The notes below the pieces were generated by a model. That model saw only the letters and a program-made list of their open reading frames with translations, ran no database searches and was not told where the DNA came from. From contig JAQWNG010000015.1 of assembly GCA_029246385.1 (NCBI GenBank), positions 310,001 to 374,000 of the forward strand: 64,000 nt of DNA, in the 5' to 3' direction. Of this stretch, positions 9,634-19,538 are shown piece after piece (within the stretch, counting starts at the first letter, position 1; each line of letters begins with the position of its first letter). The position numbers were made by a program, and so were the translations under genes. This stretch comes from Halioglobus sp. (GTDB lineage: Bacteria > Pseudomonadota > Gammaproteobacteria > Pseudomonadales > Halieaceae).

Positions 9634-11379
9634 TCAAACCGTCTGCAGTGACCTTACTACCGCCACATGCTCAACCATCAGTTGCACCGAGCGCTGCCCG
9701 CGAAACTCATTAACATCAAGACGGTAAGCAATTTCAATCTGATCGACTTCCGGCGCGGGCCAAATGTTCAGATCGACGTTAAAGGCGATGGCATCTAGCA
9801 ACGCTTTGCTGCCAACAGGTGTCAATACAAGCTTGAGGTGCTTCTGCCCTACGAGGCGCTGACTAACCACTGAAAAAACACCGTCAAATAAGGGCTCCGG
9901 GAAGTGCTGTCCCCAGGGGCCCGCAAAACGGAGCGTAGTCGCCAGCTCCAGCTCAAATTCGGTCGGCATCAGCGCTCCGTCTGACTCAATCACTGCCTGC
10001 AACTGCACATCCTCTGCATGGCGCATAACCTCCTCCACGAAGGCAACAGAGAACGCCTCATAGTCCTCTGCTCGCAGCGTAAGACCCGCTGCCATAGCAT
10101 GGCCTCCAAAGCGGGTAATCAGACCGGGATGGCGTGTGGCGACAGCATCCAGAATGTCACGAATGTGAATGCCCGCAATGGAACGGGCCGAGCCCTTGAT
10201 TTCACCCGAATCACCGTCGGCAAACGCAATTGTGGGGCGATGTAGTCGATCCTTTATGCGTGACGCTAAGATACCGATCACGCCCTGGTGCCAGCCACTC
10301 TGGTAGAGCGTCATGGCAACGGGCACATCCGCGGCACCTTCCAGCGATAACCTTGCTAATATGTCGATCGCCTCTGCCTGCATATCCTGTTCGATAACCC
10401 GCCGATCCTGATTGAGTTGATGCAATTTTTCGGCCTGCGCGCGCGCGCCGACCAGGCTCTCGCACAGTAGGCATTCAATACCAATGGACATGTCTTCCAA
10501 GCGCCCAGCCGCATTAATACGTGGCCCAACTGCAAACCCGAGATCCGATGCAACTATCGAGTGAGGCTGGCGCGATGCCACTTCAAGCAAGGCCAAAATA
10601 CCGGGGCGACATTGGCTTGCGCGAATCCGCCGCAGGCCCTCCGCGATCAGAATGCGGTTATTGCGGTCTAAAGGCACAACATCCGCAACCGTTCCCAATG
10701 CAACGAGGTCCAAATATTGGGCCAAATTGACCGATGGACGCTGCTCAAACCATCCCCTAGCCCTGAGTTCGGCTCGCAGCGCCAGCATAATATAAAAAAT
10801 AACGCCGACACCTGCGAGATTTTTGCTGGGAAACCCACACCCGGGCTGATTAGGGTTCACGATGACATCCGCCATCGGCAACTCTCGACCCGCCAAATGA
10901 TGGTCGGTGATCAGTGTACTGATACCAAATTCTCTGGCCGCCGCCACGCCTTCCAGACTGGATATGCCGTTATCAACGGTAATGATCAGATCGGGTTTAT
11001 CGGCAGCCGCGAGCGCGACAATTTCAGGGGTCAGACCATAACCGTACTCAAAGCGATTGGGCACCAAATAGTCGACATTGCCGGCGCCAAAGGCCGTGAG
11101 GGCCGAGACCGCAAGTGCCGTACTAGTGGCGCCATCTGCATCAAAGTCACCAATAACGACAATCCTGTCGTCACGGGCAAGTGCATCTGCCAGCATCGAT
11201 GCCGCGCGCTCTGCATTGAGCAGGCTCGTTGGCGGTAGCAGGCATTCAAGGGAAAGGTCTAATTGACTGCATGAAACAATACCGCGCCCGCTGTAGACCC
11301 GCGCCAACAGCGGATGAATACCGCTACCTAACAAATTTTCGGTAGGGTCAATTTCCCGACGACGAATAAGTTTCTGCAC
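9634..11379 (-). CDS. recJ: Single-stranded-DNA-specific 5'-3' exonuclease RecJ
   Basis: 581 residues, normal for RecJ. DHH-family motifs are present: VIGDFDADGATSTALAV, ITVDNGIS, TDHHLAGRELP and, in the DHHA1 domain, FGGHAMAAGLTL, followed by the C-terminal OB-fold. Acts in RecF-pathway recombination, mismatch repair and base excision repair. It lies between thrC and prfB on the minus strand; dsbC-recJ-prfB-lysS is conserved in gammaproteobacteria and here the threonine genes are inserted after dsbC. Confidence 0.97.
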   Translation of the reverse strand: MQKLIRRREIDPTENLLGSGIHPLLARVYSGRGIVSCSQLDLSLECLLPPTSLLNAERAASMLADALARDDRIVVIGDFDADGATSTALAVSALTAFGAGNVDYLVPNRFEYGYGLTPEIVALAAADKPDLIITVDNGISSLEGVAAAREFGISTLITDHHLAGRELPMADVIVNPNQPGCGFPSKNLAGVGVIFYIMLALRAELRARGWFEQRPSVNLAQYLDLVALGTVADVVPLDRNNRILIAEGLRRIRASQCRPGILALLEVASRQPHSIVASDLGFAVGPRINAAGRLEDMSIGIECLLCESLVGARAQAEKLHQLNQDRRVIEQDMQAEAIDILARLSLEGAADVPVAMTLYQSGWHQGVIGILASRIKDRLHRPTIAFADGDSGEIKGSARSIAGIHIRDILDAVATRHPGLITRFGGHAMAAGLTLRAEDYEAFSVAFVEEVMRHAEDVQLQAVIESDGALMPTEFELELATTLRFAGPWGQHFPEPLFDGVFSVVSQRLVGQKHLKLVLTPVGSKALLDAIAFNVDLNIWPAPEVDQIEIAYRLDVNEFRGQRSVQLMVEHVAVVRSLQTV

Positions 11380-11396
11380 TTTTCAAGTGGCCTAGT

Positions 11397-12794
11397 TTAG
11401 GCGTTAACATTAGCCGCAATAAATTCCTGAACCGCTGTCAAATTGTTCGGCAAGACTTGAAACCGCTCGCTGCGTTCAAACAGGTCACGCAAATGCAGCG
11501 GCAGACCAACCCCTTGTGTCAGACCCGCGCTTTTGATGGCCTCTGGAAATTTTGCAGGATGTGCAGTCGCCATGGTTACCATCGCAATTCCTGCCGCCAC
11601 GTTACTATCCAAAGCAGCTTTCACACCAATGGCACTGTGTGGATCCAGCAGATATTCACACTCTTGCCAGGTAGCGGCAATCTGCTGACAGGTTTCCTCA
11701 TCCGACACGCATTGGCTGCTAAACAACGAGCGCGCCTGCTTCATCGCAGCTTCGCTCAGGCATATGTCCCCATGATCGAATTGCTGCATTAAGCGAGCGA
11801 TAGCCTCGCCATCTCGATCATACAGATCGAACAACAGCCGTTCAAAATTGCTTGAAACTGTGATGTCCATACTCGGAGATAGCGAATGCTCTAGCGGCTG
11901 ACGGCCATACGTATTGCCCGTCATCACGCGATGCAACACATCGTTACGATTAGTCGCAATAATCAAGCGTTCGATAGGCAAGCCCATTTGTCGCGCAAGA
12001 TAGCCCGCAAAAATATCGCCGAAATTTCCGGTGGGCACAGAGAATGCGACCGGGCGAGCGGGCGCACCTAGAGCCAATGCAGCATAGAAATAATAAACGA
12101 TCTGGACCATAATTCGCGTCCAATTAATGGAGTTCACTGCCACCAGCTGGCGATCATCGGGCAGAAAATTCTGGTCGCCGAAACTCGCTTTTACCATCGC
12201 TTGGCAATCATCGAAATTACCTTCCACCGCCAAGTTGTGAATGTTGTCTCCGTGCACAGTTGTCATCTGCCGCCGCTGCACATCGGACACTCTGTTGTTG
12301 GGGTGAAGTATAAATATGTCGACATTCTTACAGTGTTTGCAACCCTCGATCGCAGCTGACCCGGTATCACCCGAGGTCGCACCCAATATCACCACTTTCT
12401 GCTTTTTACGCTCTAACACGTAGTCCAGCAAGCGCCCTAGCAACTGCAACGCGAAGTCCTTGAAAGCCAGCGTTGGCCCATGAAACAATTCCAACACCCA
12501 CTGGTCAGAGCCAATCTGTGCCAGGGGGGCCACAGCGTTGTGGCGGAACTCCGAGTAGGTTTCCACCACCATCGCTCGCAGATCATCCGCAGGAATACAG
12601 TCGTGTACAAAGGGCGTGATAATTTTTTGCGCCAGCTGCGGGTAATCAAGCGCGGCCATAGCCGTGATTTCCGCATTGGAAAAATGCGGCAGTGTTTCAG
12701 GCACATACAACCCACCATCCGAAGCCAGGCCCGCCAGAAGCACCTGTTCAAAATTGAGCGCAGGCGCCTGTCCTCTGGTGCTAATATATCTCAC
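11397..12794 (-). CDS. thrC: Threonine synthase
   Basis: 465 residues, PLP-dependent conversion of O-phosphohomoserine to threonine. The start is GTG giving MRYISTRG, the standard N-terminus of this clade. The PLP lysine is in ELFHGPTLAFKDFALQLLGRLLDY, and GATSGDTGSAAIEG is the phosphate-binding loop. It lies 36 nt downstream of hom and is probably co-transcribed with it; an AAGGA ribosome-binding site precedes the start. Confidence 0.97.
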   Translation of the reverse strand: MRYISTRGQAPALNFEQVLLAGLASDGGLYVPETLPHFSNAEITAMAALDYPQLAQKIITPFVHDCIPADDLRAMVVETYSEFRHNAVAPLAQIGSDQWVLELFHGPTLAFKDFALQLLGRLLDYVLERKKQKVVILGATSGDTGSAAIEGCKHCKNVDIFILHPNNRVSDVQRRQMTTVHGDNIHNLAVEGNFDDCQAMVKASFGDQNFLPDDRQLVAVNSINWTRIMVQIVYYFYAALALGAPARPVAFSVPTGNFGDIFAGYLARQMGLPIERLIIATNRNDVLHRVMTGNTYGRQPLEHSLSPSMDITVSSNFERLLFDLYDRDGEAIARLMQQFDHGDICLSEAAMKQARSLFSSQCVSDEETCQQIAATWQECEYLLDPHSAIGVKAALDSNVAAGIAMVTMATAHPAKFPEAIKSAGLTQGVGLPLHLRDLFERSERFQVLPNNLTAVQEFIAANVNA

Positions 12795-12830
12795 GTGTCG
12801 CTGGTCCTTTCTTAAGCCTTAACTCACTGA

Positions 12831-14138
12831 CTAACCGTCCAGTGCTTCTACCCGAATGCGCGTGACCTTACCGTTAATCGTCGCCAATGCCTCCATTTTA
12901 CGCACGGCGATATCTACGCTGCCCTGAGGTGCGTTGTTCGTAAGCACTATCAACGACACCAAAGTCTGACCCTCTCCCGGTGCTCTTTGGATCAATGCCT
13001 CTATACTGATCCCCTGCTCGCTAAAAATACTCGCGACTGTGGACAGCACACCCGGCTTGTCCGCTACTTCCATGCGCAGATACCAAGGCGTTTTTACCTT
13101 TTCAATCGGTATCAGGGGCAGGCTTCGCAAATCCGCTATAGCAACGCCAAGGGCCGGTAATGGCGCACTTGCGCCGACGCCCACGCCACGAGCCAGATCG
13201 ATCACATCAGCCACCACTGCAGACGCCGTGGGTCGCGCACCAGCACCGGCACCGTAATAGAGTGTGGGGCCCACCGCGCCGCCTTCTATGAGAATCGCAT
13301 TTTTTACACCATCAACATCCGCCAGTAAAAGATCATCAGGTATCAACGTTGGATGCACACGTAACTCAATGCCCTCATCCGTTTGTTTCGCGATACCCAA
13401 ATGTTTTATGATGTAGCCTAGTTCCGATGCATACCCAACATCCTGTGTTGTCAGCTCAGTGATCCCTTCGGTATAGACGGCCTCAAACTGCAATGGTATG
13501 CCAAACGCGAGCGACGCGAGAATAACCAGCTTGTGCGCCGCATCGGTGCCCTCTACGTCGAAGGCGGGGTCGGCCTCCGCATAGCCCAGAGCCTGAGCCT
13601 CAGACAGGGCATCTGAAAATTCTCGCCCTCTGTCGCGCATTTCCGTGAGAATATAATTTCCAGTACCGTTAATAATACCTGCAAGCCACTCAATGCGATT
13701 TGCCGCCAGGCCTTCGCGCAGGGCTTTGACAATGGGAATACCACCAGCAATCGCAGCCTCATACCGCACCTGCACGCTATGCTTCTCTGCCAGCGCGAAA
13801 ATCTCGTTACCATACTCTGCAATCAGGGCTTTGTTGGCGGTGACCACATGCTTACCGGCAATAATCGCTGCTTCCACCAACTCGCGAGCCACAGTCGTGC
13901 CGCCGATCAACTCCACGAGAATTTCCACTTCCGGGTCGCGCGCCACCTCAAATATGTCTCGGCTGACACGGATCCCGGCCAGATCACATGTCGAACTGTC
14001 ATGGCGGGCCCCAACATGAGTCACACGCAACTGAGTCGCTGCGCGTGCCGTTATTAGCTCCGCGCTGTCCCGTAAGACATTAAATGTGCCACCTCCGACT
14101 GTACCTAAGCCGCAAATGCCTATATTCACTGATTTCAA
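12831..14138 (-). CDS. hom: Homoserine dehydrogenase
   Basis: 435 residues, monofunctional (no aspartokinase fusion). N-terminal Rossmann motif GICGLGTVGGGTFNVL, the signature AGIINGTGNYILTEM, and the catalytic segment GYAEADPAFDVEGTDAAHKLVILASLAFG. A C-terminal ACT domain (about 345-430, YLRMEVADKPGVLSTVASIFSEQGISIEAL) suggests feedback control, usually by threonine. It forms an operon with alaC upstream and thrC downstream. Confidence 0.97.
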   Translation of the reverse strand: MKSVNIGICGLGTVGGGTFNVLRDSAELITARAATQLRVTHVGARHDSSTCDLAGIRVSRDIFEVARDPEVEILVELIGGTTVARELVEAAIIAGKHVVTANKALIAEYGNEIFALAEKHSVQVRYEAAIAGGIPIVKALREGLAANRIEWLAGIINGTGNYILTEMRDRGREFSDALSEAQALGYAEADPAFDVEGTDAAHKLVILASLAFGIPLQFEAVYTEGITELTTQDVGYASELGYIIKHLGIAKQTDEGIELRVHPTLIPDDLLLADVDGVKNAILIEGGAVGPTLYYGAGAGARPTASAVVADVIDLARGVGVGASAPLPALGVAIADLRSLPLIPIEKVKTPWYLRMEVADKPGVLSTVASIFSEQGISIEALIQRAPGEGQTLVSLIVLTNNAPQGSVDIAVRKMEALATINGKVTRIRVEALDG

Positions 14139-14182
14139 TTTTGTTCCTACTTCAAATACTCGCGCGGCGTGCGCATGGTCAT

Positions 14183-15373
14183 TCAGATAAAGTTATCATT
14201 TTTAAACATCCGCTTAATGTTGCGGATAGCCTGGCGTGTGCGGTGCTCATTTTCAATCAAACCGAAGCGAACATATCCTTCACCGTATTCGCCAAAACCA
14301 ATACCCGGGGAAACCGCGACCTGAGCTTCGGTGAGTAAATTTTTGCTAAACTCAACGGATCCCAACTCTCGATAGAACTGCGGAATCTTAGCCCAGACAA
14401 ACATGGTGGCCTTTGGAGGAGTGACCTCCCAGCCAATAGCATTGAGACCACTGCACAACACATCTCGGCGTGACTGATACGTCGCTACAATTTGCGTCAC
14501 ACAACTTTGGTCACCCTCTAGCGCAGCAATGGCGGCAACCTGTATGGGCGTAAACATGCCGTAATCAAGATAAGATTTCATCCGCGCCAGCGCACTGATT
14601 AGCACTTTGTTTCCAACACAAAAGCCTACGCGCCAACCTGGCATATTGTAGCTTTTCGACATGCTAAAGAACTCCACTGCAACGTCGCGCGCTCCCTCCA
14701 CTTGCAGAATCGAGGGCGCCACATAACCGTCATAACACAGATCGGCATAAGCCAAATCTTGAACCACCCAGATCGAATGCTCGCGCGCAATTTTGATCAC
14801 TCTTTCATAAAATTCCAATTCCACACATTGTGCAGTAGGATTAGACGGGAAGTTCAACACCAACATCTTGGGGCGCGGCCAACTGGTAAATATCGCCTTT
14901 TCTAGCTCAGCGAAAAACTCCTCCTCATTGTCAGCCATCGGAACATGCCGGATATCTGCACCAGAAATTACAAAGCCATACGGATGAATAGGGTAGGACG
15001 GATTCGGCACTAATATCGCGTCACCAGGACCGGTCGTCGCCAATGCCAGGTGAGCTAGGCCCTCCTTCGATCCGAGCGTCACGATTGCTTCAGCAGCAGG
15101 ATCCAATAAAACGTCAAACCGCCGCTGATACCAGTCACAGATTGCCTTACGCAGACGGGGTATCCCCTTGGACTGAGAATATCCGTGGGTGTCGCCGCGA
15201 CGCGCTGTCTCCACCAGTTTGTCTACGATATGATCCGGCGTGGGCTGATCAGGATTGCCCATACCGAAGTCGATAATATCTTGCCCAGCCGCGCGAGCCT
15301 GCTGTTTGAGGTCACCGATAATATTAAATACGTATGGCGGCAGGCGCTCAATACGCCGAAATTGGTCATCCAC
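14183..15373 (-). CDS. alaC: Alanine transaminase AlaC (class I/II aminotransferase)
   Basis: 396 residues. [18 protein letters not shown] and [18 protein letters not shown] are typical of the AlaC/YfdZ branch; the PLP lysine is in [21 protein letters not shown]. AlaC makes alanine from pyruvate with glutamate. It precedes hom-thrC by 44 nt, an arrangement common in pseudomonads and relatives where this gene has at times been annotated as an aspartate aminotransferase; substrate preference is from family knowledge. Confidence 0.9.
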   Translation of the reverse strand: MDDQFRRIERLPPYVFNIIGDLKQQARAAGQDIIDFGMGNPDQPTPDHIVDKLVETARRGDTHGYSQSKGIPRLRKAICDWYQRRFDVLLDPAAEAIVTLGSKEGLAHLALATTGPGDAILVPNPSYPIHPYGFVISGADIRHVPMADNEEEFFAELEKAIFTSWPRPKMLVLNFPSNPTAQCVELEFYERVIKIAREHSIWVVQDLAYADLCYDGYVAPSILQVEGARDVAVEFFSMSKSYNMPGWRVGFCVGNKVLISALARMKSYLDYGMFTPIQVAAIAALEGDQSCVTQIVATYQSRRDVLCSGLNAIGWEVTPPKATMFVWAKIPQFYRELGSVEFSKNLLTEAQVAVSPGIGFGEYGEGYVRFGLIENEHRTRQAIRNIKRMFKNDNFI

Positions 15374-15485
15374 GATTATTCGACTCTACTGGGCGCTCCA
15401 GCAGTAGTAGCGCCTTTGTGAAAAAACGAAGCCGACAGTACTGAGTCAGCTCCATACTGTCAAAGCGGCGAGACGCACTCGGCCA

Positions 15486-16244
15486 TTATTGACCAGCTTC
15501 TGAGTTCAACCCCAGCATCTCTATCAAATCTGCAGCCGGACGATAACCGGGAATCATCTCTCCCGTTTCCATAATAATGGCTGGTGTTCCGTTCACGCCC
15601 AGTTCTTGACCCAGCGCAAATTGTGCAGCAACAGGGTTGTCCTTACACCTGCTTTCAGGCACTGACTCTTTGCTCTTCAACCTGGTCAGGGTTTCCTGCG
15701 GATTCTCGGCACACCAAGCACTGACAAGCTGCTTGCCCGGCACCGAGTCTACACCCGCACGAGGATACGCCAGATAGCGCACTTCGACGCCGCTCTTGTT
15801 GAGTTCAGGCACCTCTTGATGCAGCTTTTGACAGTAGTAACAACTGACATCGGTAAACACGTAAATATAGGCAAGCGTTTCGCCTTCCGGAGAAAAAATA
15901 ATCATATCGTCGCGATCTACTTCCGCCAGCACTTCTACCCGCTCTTGGTCGCGGCGCTGCTCTGCCAAATTGACAAACCCTGTCTGACCGACAGAGTAAA
16001 GATCACCCACAATGAAAAAATCTCCCTTGAGAGTAGAGTAAACAAGTGGACCTGCTTTTAATTGCACCTCAACCACACCCGGCATTTCACTCATTTGAGC
16101 GCTCATCACCTCAACACCGCCGACATTTAGTGCGGCGCGCAACGCATCCAGCTCCGCCTCATCCAGCGTCTGTGCGGCCAACCCAAGCGGCGCAGCCATC
16201 ATCAATATCACCATCCATGTCAACTTTAACGTTCGGTAGCTCAT
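15486..16244 (-). CDS. dsbC: Periplasmic thiol:disulfide interchange protein DsbC
   Basis: 252 residues: signal peptide ending LGLAAQ, N-terminal dimerisation domain (about 28-95) and thioredoxin-fold catalytic domain with FTDVSCYYCQKLHQEV. CYYC at the active site marks a disulfide isomerase of the DsbC type, normally kept reduced by DsbD. The cis-Pro loop is NGTPAIIMETG. It sits directly downstream of xerD, as is usual. Confidence 0.95.
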   Translation of the reverse strand: MSYRTLKLTWMVILMMAAPLGLAAQTLDEAELDALRAALNVGGVEVMSAQMSEMPGVVEVQLKAGPLVYSTLKGDFFIVGDLYSVGQTGFVNLAEQRRDQERVEVLAEVDRDDMIIFSPEGETLAYIYVFTDVSCYYCQKLHQEVPELNKSGVEVRYLAYPRAGVDSVPGKQLVSAWCAENPQETLTRLKSKESVPESRCKDNPVAAQFALGQELGVNGTPAIIMETGEMIPGYRPAADLIEMLGLNSEAGQ

Positions 16245-16332
16245 ACTCTAATCCTTGTCTGCGTGGGCGTATTCCCCACCCTATTTGTTTAACGTCCGCG
16301 TTCGTTGGAGACGCGTCCGCCCTATTAGTTCC

Positions 16333-17238
16333 TTAACCACGTGGATGATGCTGCTCATGCAGTTCCTGCATACGCTGCTGCGCCACATGCGTATAAATTT
16401 GCGTTGTCGTGAGGTCACTATGCCCCAGCAACATTTGCACCACTCTAAGATCAGCCCCGTGGTTCAACAAATGCGTGGCAAATGCATGGCGCAAAGTATG
16501 AGGTGATAGGTGCTTCTTGATCCCCGCTCGCTCTGCGTATAGTTTAATACGATACCAGAAGGTCTGGCGAGTCATTTGTGTCCCTCGCCGACTGGGGAAC
16601 AACGCCTCGCATGGAATATCCTTCAGCAACTCTGCCCGCGGACCCGCTAGATAACGCTGCAACCACCGCAGGGCTTCTTCACCCACCGGCACCAGCCTTT
16701 CTTTATTACCCTTACCGAATACCCGCACCACACCCTGATTCATGCTCAACTGCACCATTTGCAAGCTCGTCAGCTCAGTCACCCGTAAACCGCAAGCATA
16801 CAATAATTCCAGCATCGTGCGGTCACGTAATTCGAGCACCACATCCAAATCTGGAGCTTGTAAAAGCTTATCCACTTCCGCTTCGGACAATGCCTTTGGC
16901 AGCGGTCGCCCCAAGCGCGGACTGTCGACATCCAATGTCGGATCGAGGGTAAGACTCCCATCGCGCAGCAGATAATGATAGAAACCTCGCGCACAGGATA
17001 AAAATCGTGCACTAGAACGAGGTGACTGGCCCTGCTGTAAACGCGCTCCTAGGTATGCTTGCAGGGCGGAACGACTCGCTTGCGTGATAGTGCTATCGTC
17101 CTGCGTCAGCAGCCAATCGTTGAACTGCCTGAGATCACGTCGATAAGAAGCTAACGTATTGTTACTCAGGCCTTTTTCCATCCACATGGCGTCGATATAA
17201 CGTTCGATGTCAGGATGTATCTGTGCGTCCGAGGGCAT
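16333..17238 (-). CDS. xerD: Site-specific tyrosine recombinase XerD
   Basis: 301 residues, full length. Core-binding SAM-like N-terminal domain, then catalytic residues: Arg in YACGLRVTELTSL, Lys in FGKGNKERLVPVGEEA, HTLRHAFATHLLNHGADLRVVQMLLGH and the nucleophilic Tyr in TTTQIYTHVAQQR. Resolves chromosome dimers at dif with XerC. It is the chromosomal housekeeping enzyme rather than a phage integrase, judged by its dsbC neighbour and the HAFATH sequence. Confidence 0.95.
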   Translation of the reverse strand: MPSDAQIHPDIERYIDAMWMEKGLSNNTLASYRRDLRQFNDWLLTQDDSTITQASRSALQAYLGARLQQGQSPRSSARFLSCARGFYHYLLRDGSLTLDPTLDVDSPRLGRPLPKALSEAEVDKLLQAPDLDVVLELRDRTMLELLYACGLRVTELTSLQMVQLSMNQGVVRVFGKGNKERLVPVGEEALRWLQRYLAGPRAELLKDIPCEALFPSRRGTQMTRQTFWYRIKLYAERAGIKKHLSPHTLRHAFATHLLNHGADLRVVQMLLGHSDLTTTQIYTHVAQQRMQELHEQHHPRG

Positions 17239-17323
17239 ATGTCTACCGGCTTCCGATTTTTGCCTTTAGTTTACCACCGAAAGCCATCCACTCTCTATCA
17301 GCCCGGCTCATTTCATCAAACAC

Positions 17324-17346
17324 AAAAAAGCGGCCCTCAGGCCGCT
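17324..17346 (-). terminator. Rho-independent terminator of the rpsP-rplS operon
   Basis: On the minus strand AGCGGCC-TGAG-GGCCGCT forms a perfect 7-bp stem with a 4-nt loop followed by six T. It lies about 30 nt past the rplS stop and before xerD, so xerD probably has its own promoter. Confidence 0.92.
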
Positions 17347-17378
17347 ACTTTCAATTACCAAAATACCGCGGTGCAGCG

Positions 17379-17729
17379 CTACAACTTTTCCTTGATGCGA
17401 GCAGCCCGACCGCTCAACTCTCTCAAATAATACAGTTTTGCCTGACGTACATCTCCACGACGCTTCACAGCAATACTCTGCACCATTGGACTGTGCGTCT
17501 GAAATGTGCGCTCTACACCGACACCGTGAGAGATCTTGCGCACGGTAAATGCAGTGTTCAACCCACGGTTACGTTTGGCGATGCAAACGCCTTCGAAACC
17601 TTGTAAACGCTCACGGGTACCCTCGATGACTTTCACCTGCACAACCACGGTATCGCCGGGGCTGAACTCTGGAAGCTCCTTGCCCATCTGCTCTGCATCA
17701 AGCTCGGATATAATCTTGTTAGTGCTCAT
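17379..17729 (-). CDS. rplS: 50S ribosomal protein L19
   Basis: 116 residues, usual length for L19. Recognisable segments are [28 protein letters not shown] and [26 protein letters not shown], with the basic [18 protein letters not shown] end. L19 sits at the 30S-50S interface. Last gene of rpsP-rimM-trmD-rplS, followed at once by the terminator. The start is preceded by GGAGT. Confidence 0.98.
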   Translation of the reverse strand: MSTNKIISELDAEQMGKELPEFSPGDTVVVQVKVIEGTRERLQGFEGVCIAKRNRGLNTAFTVRKISHGVGVERTFQTHSPMVQSIAVKRRGDVRQAKLYYLRELSGRAARIKEKL

Positions 17730-17765
17730 GTGGTACTCCTGTTAAATAACTCTGCAGCTTCACAG

Positions 17766-18518
17766 CTAATGCTCTGTTAATGATCTCAGTTCGCGAATAT
17801 ATTCCGCCAACAATGTCTCTTCTTCCACGCTCATGAGCCTGCCCTGCAAAAGCTCCGGGCGACGGTCATGGGTTCTTCCTAAAGCTTGCTTTAGACGCCA
17901 GCGACGAATCTCCTCATGGTTACCGCTTAACAGCACGTCCGGCACACCCCTTCCCTGATAGGTTTCGGGCCGCGTGTAATGTGGACAGTCCAGTAGCCCG
18001 TCAACAAAAGAATCCTCAAGCGCAGACAATTCATGGCCCAAAACACCGGGCAGTTGCCGCGTCACCGCATCGATCACTACCATGGCGGCTAATTCACCAC
18101 CACTCAACACATAATCTCCAATGGACAGTTCTTCATCCACCTCGGCCTCTATCAGCCGTTCGTCAACCCCTTCATAGCGGCCTGCAACCAGGACTAATCC
18201 CTCTAGGGAGGCAAGTTCCATCGCTTTGGTATGATCAAATGTCGAGCCCTGAGGCGAGAGGTAGATTACCCGCGTATTCGATCCCGCCGCAACCCTTGCT
18301 GCAGCGATCGCCTGCTGCAAGGGGTCAATTTTCATTAACATTCCCGGGCCGCCGCCATAGGGTCTGTCATCCACTGTTCGATGAGCATCCATCGCATAAT
18401 CGCGAGGATTACAGACGCTTAGGCCAACCTGGCCCTCCCTAACCGCCCTTCCCACAACCCCATAGTCGCCTATCGCAGCAAACATTTCTGGGAACAGACT
18501 TACCAGTGCAACACGCAT
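17766..18518 (-). CDS. trmD: tRNA (guanine-N1)-methyltransferase TrmD
   Basis: 250 residues. Makes m1G37 in tRNAs and so prevents +1 frameshifting. Trefoil-knot SPOUT features are visible: [51 protein letters not shown] and the substrate lid [31 protein letters not shown]. Lies between rimM and rplS in the standard operon. Confidence 0.98.
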   Translation of the reverse strand: MRVALVSLFPEMFAAIGDYGVVGRAVREGQVGLSVCNPRDYAMDAHRTVDDRPYGGGPGMLMKIDPLQQAIAAARVAAGSNTRVIYLSPQGSTFDHTKAMELASLEGLVLVAGRYEGVDERLIEAEVDEELSIGDYVLSGGELAAMVVIDAVTRQLPGVLGHELSALEDSFVDGLLDCPHYTRPETYQGRGVPDVLLSGNHEEIRRWRLKQALGRTHDRRPELLQGRLMSVEEETLLAEYIRELRSLTEH

Positions 18519-18550
18519 TGCGTCCCGCTCGGGGTCTTCAATTGAACCCC

Positions 18551-19096
18551 TCAGTCCTCATCGAGAAACCAATCAACCTCAATCACCGCCTCCTCAATAT
18601 CTACCCTGACCACTGTGTTGCCAGGCAAATAAGGAATCAGTCGCTCGCGCATATCGACGCTATGTTCACAGGATTTGACAACGAGTACATCGTTGGCGCC
18701 GGTCTCAATCAAATGGTCCACTATTCCAACCAGCACCCTGTCGCCACCGTTTTGACACCAGACCTGCAGCCCCTGCAAATCACGCCAGTAATATTCCCCC
18801 CGCGGCAATTCAGGTAAATGACTGGCCGGTATCGAAACCTCTAACCCTCTGTAGGATTCTGCTCGCGTCCGGTCGTCTACTTCTGCTATGTGCGCAACGA
18901 GCCCCTTGCCGTGACGCTTAAACGCATCAAACTTAACCGCTTTAAAGACCCCTTGGCGCATCGTCTGCCAGCCCCCAAAGCTCTGGAAATTCTCCAGAGG
19001 CTCCGTATACGAATGAATTTTCACCCAGCCTTTGAGACCATAGCAGCCGGTAATTTTGCCGACCACCAACATCTCTTCGACAGCAGCCCCACTCAT
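18551..19096 (-). CDS. rimM: Ribosome maturation factor RimM
   Basis: 181 residues. N-terminal beta-barrel with [23 protein letters not shown] and C-terminal PRC barrel with [17 protein letters not shown] and ANDVLVVKS. Known to assist 30S head assembly through S19. Standard operon position between rpsP and trmD. Confidence 0.97.
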   Translation of the reverse strand: MSGAAVEEMLVVGKITGCYGLKGWVKIHSYTEPLENFQSFGGWQTMRQGVFKAVKFDAFKRHGKGLVAHIAEVDDRTRAESYRGLEVSIPASHLPELPRGEYYWRDLQGLQVWCQNGGDRVLVGIVDHLIETGANDVLVVKSCEHSVDMRERLIPYLPGNTVVRVDIEEAVIEVDWFLDED

Positions 19097-19128
19097 TATA
19101 CTAGCCCACTTTCAGCGAAACTATCCTG

Positions 19129-19377
19129 TCAGGCCGCCGCAGCAACATCCTTCAGCAACTTCGCCACACGCTCTGAAACCTGCGCGCCTTGGCCTCGCCA
19201 GTACTCAACACGGTCGGTATCGATGCGCAAACGCTCCTCCTGACCACGTGCGGTCGGATTAAAAAAACCGACACGCTCTATGAAGCGTCCGTTACGCGAG
19301 CAACGGCTATCAGTCACAGTAAGGTGGTAAAAAGGGCGCTTCTTGGCGCCACCTCGAGCAAGACGAATTGTTACCAT
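19129..19377 (-). CDS. rpsP: 30S ribosomal protein S16
   Basis: 82 residues starting [41 protein letters not shown]. The ORF-track start is 18 codons upstream and would add a non-conserved tail; the chosen ATG is preceded by AGGAAA. First gene of the rpsP-rimM-trmD-rplS operon; the gap up to ffh probably carries its promoter. Confidence 0.97.
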   Translation of the reverse strand: MVTIRLARGGAKKRPFYHLTVTDSRCSRNGRFIERVGFFNPTARGQEERLRIDTDRVEYWRGQGAQVSERVAKLLKDVAAAA

Positions 19378-19538
19378 TTTACGTAATTTCCTAAAAATAA
19401 ACGGGGACATACTGCGATGTTGCAGCAACACCCACGAAAAAATCTAGCTTGCAAGCCAGAGAGGTGGCGTATCATACGGAAAATACGACCAGTATTAAAC
19501 CCCGGAACACGTTATTTTTACTACTAGTCGCGGATTAC

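Noticed and set aside
15392-15414. GGCGCT...AGCGCC inverted repeat between dsbC and alaC
   Set aside because: No T-run on the minus strand, where both genes are transcribed, so a terminator is not supported.
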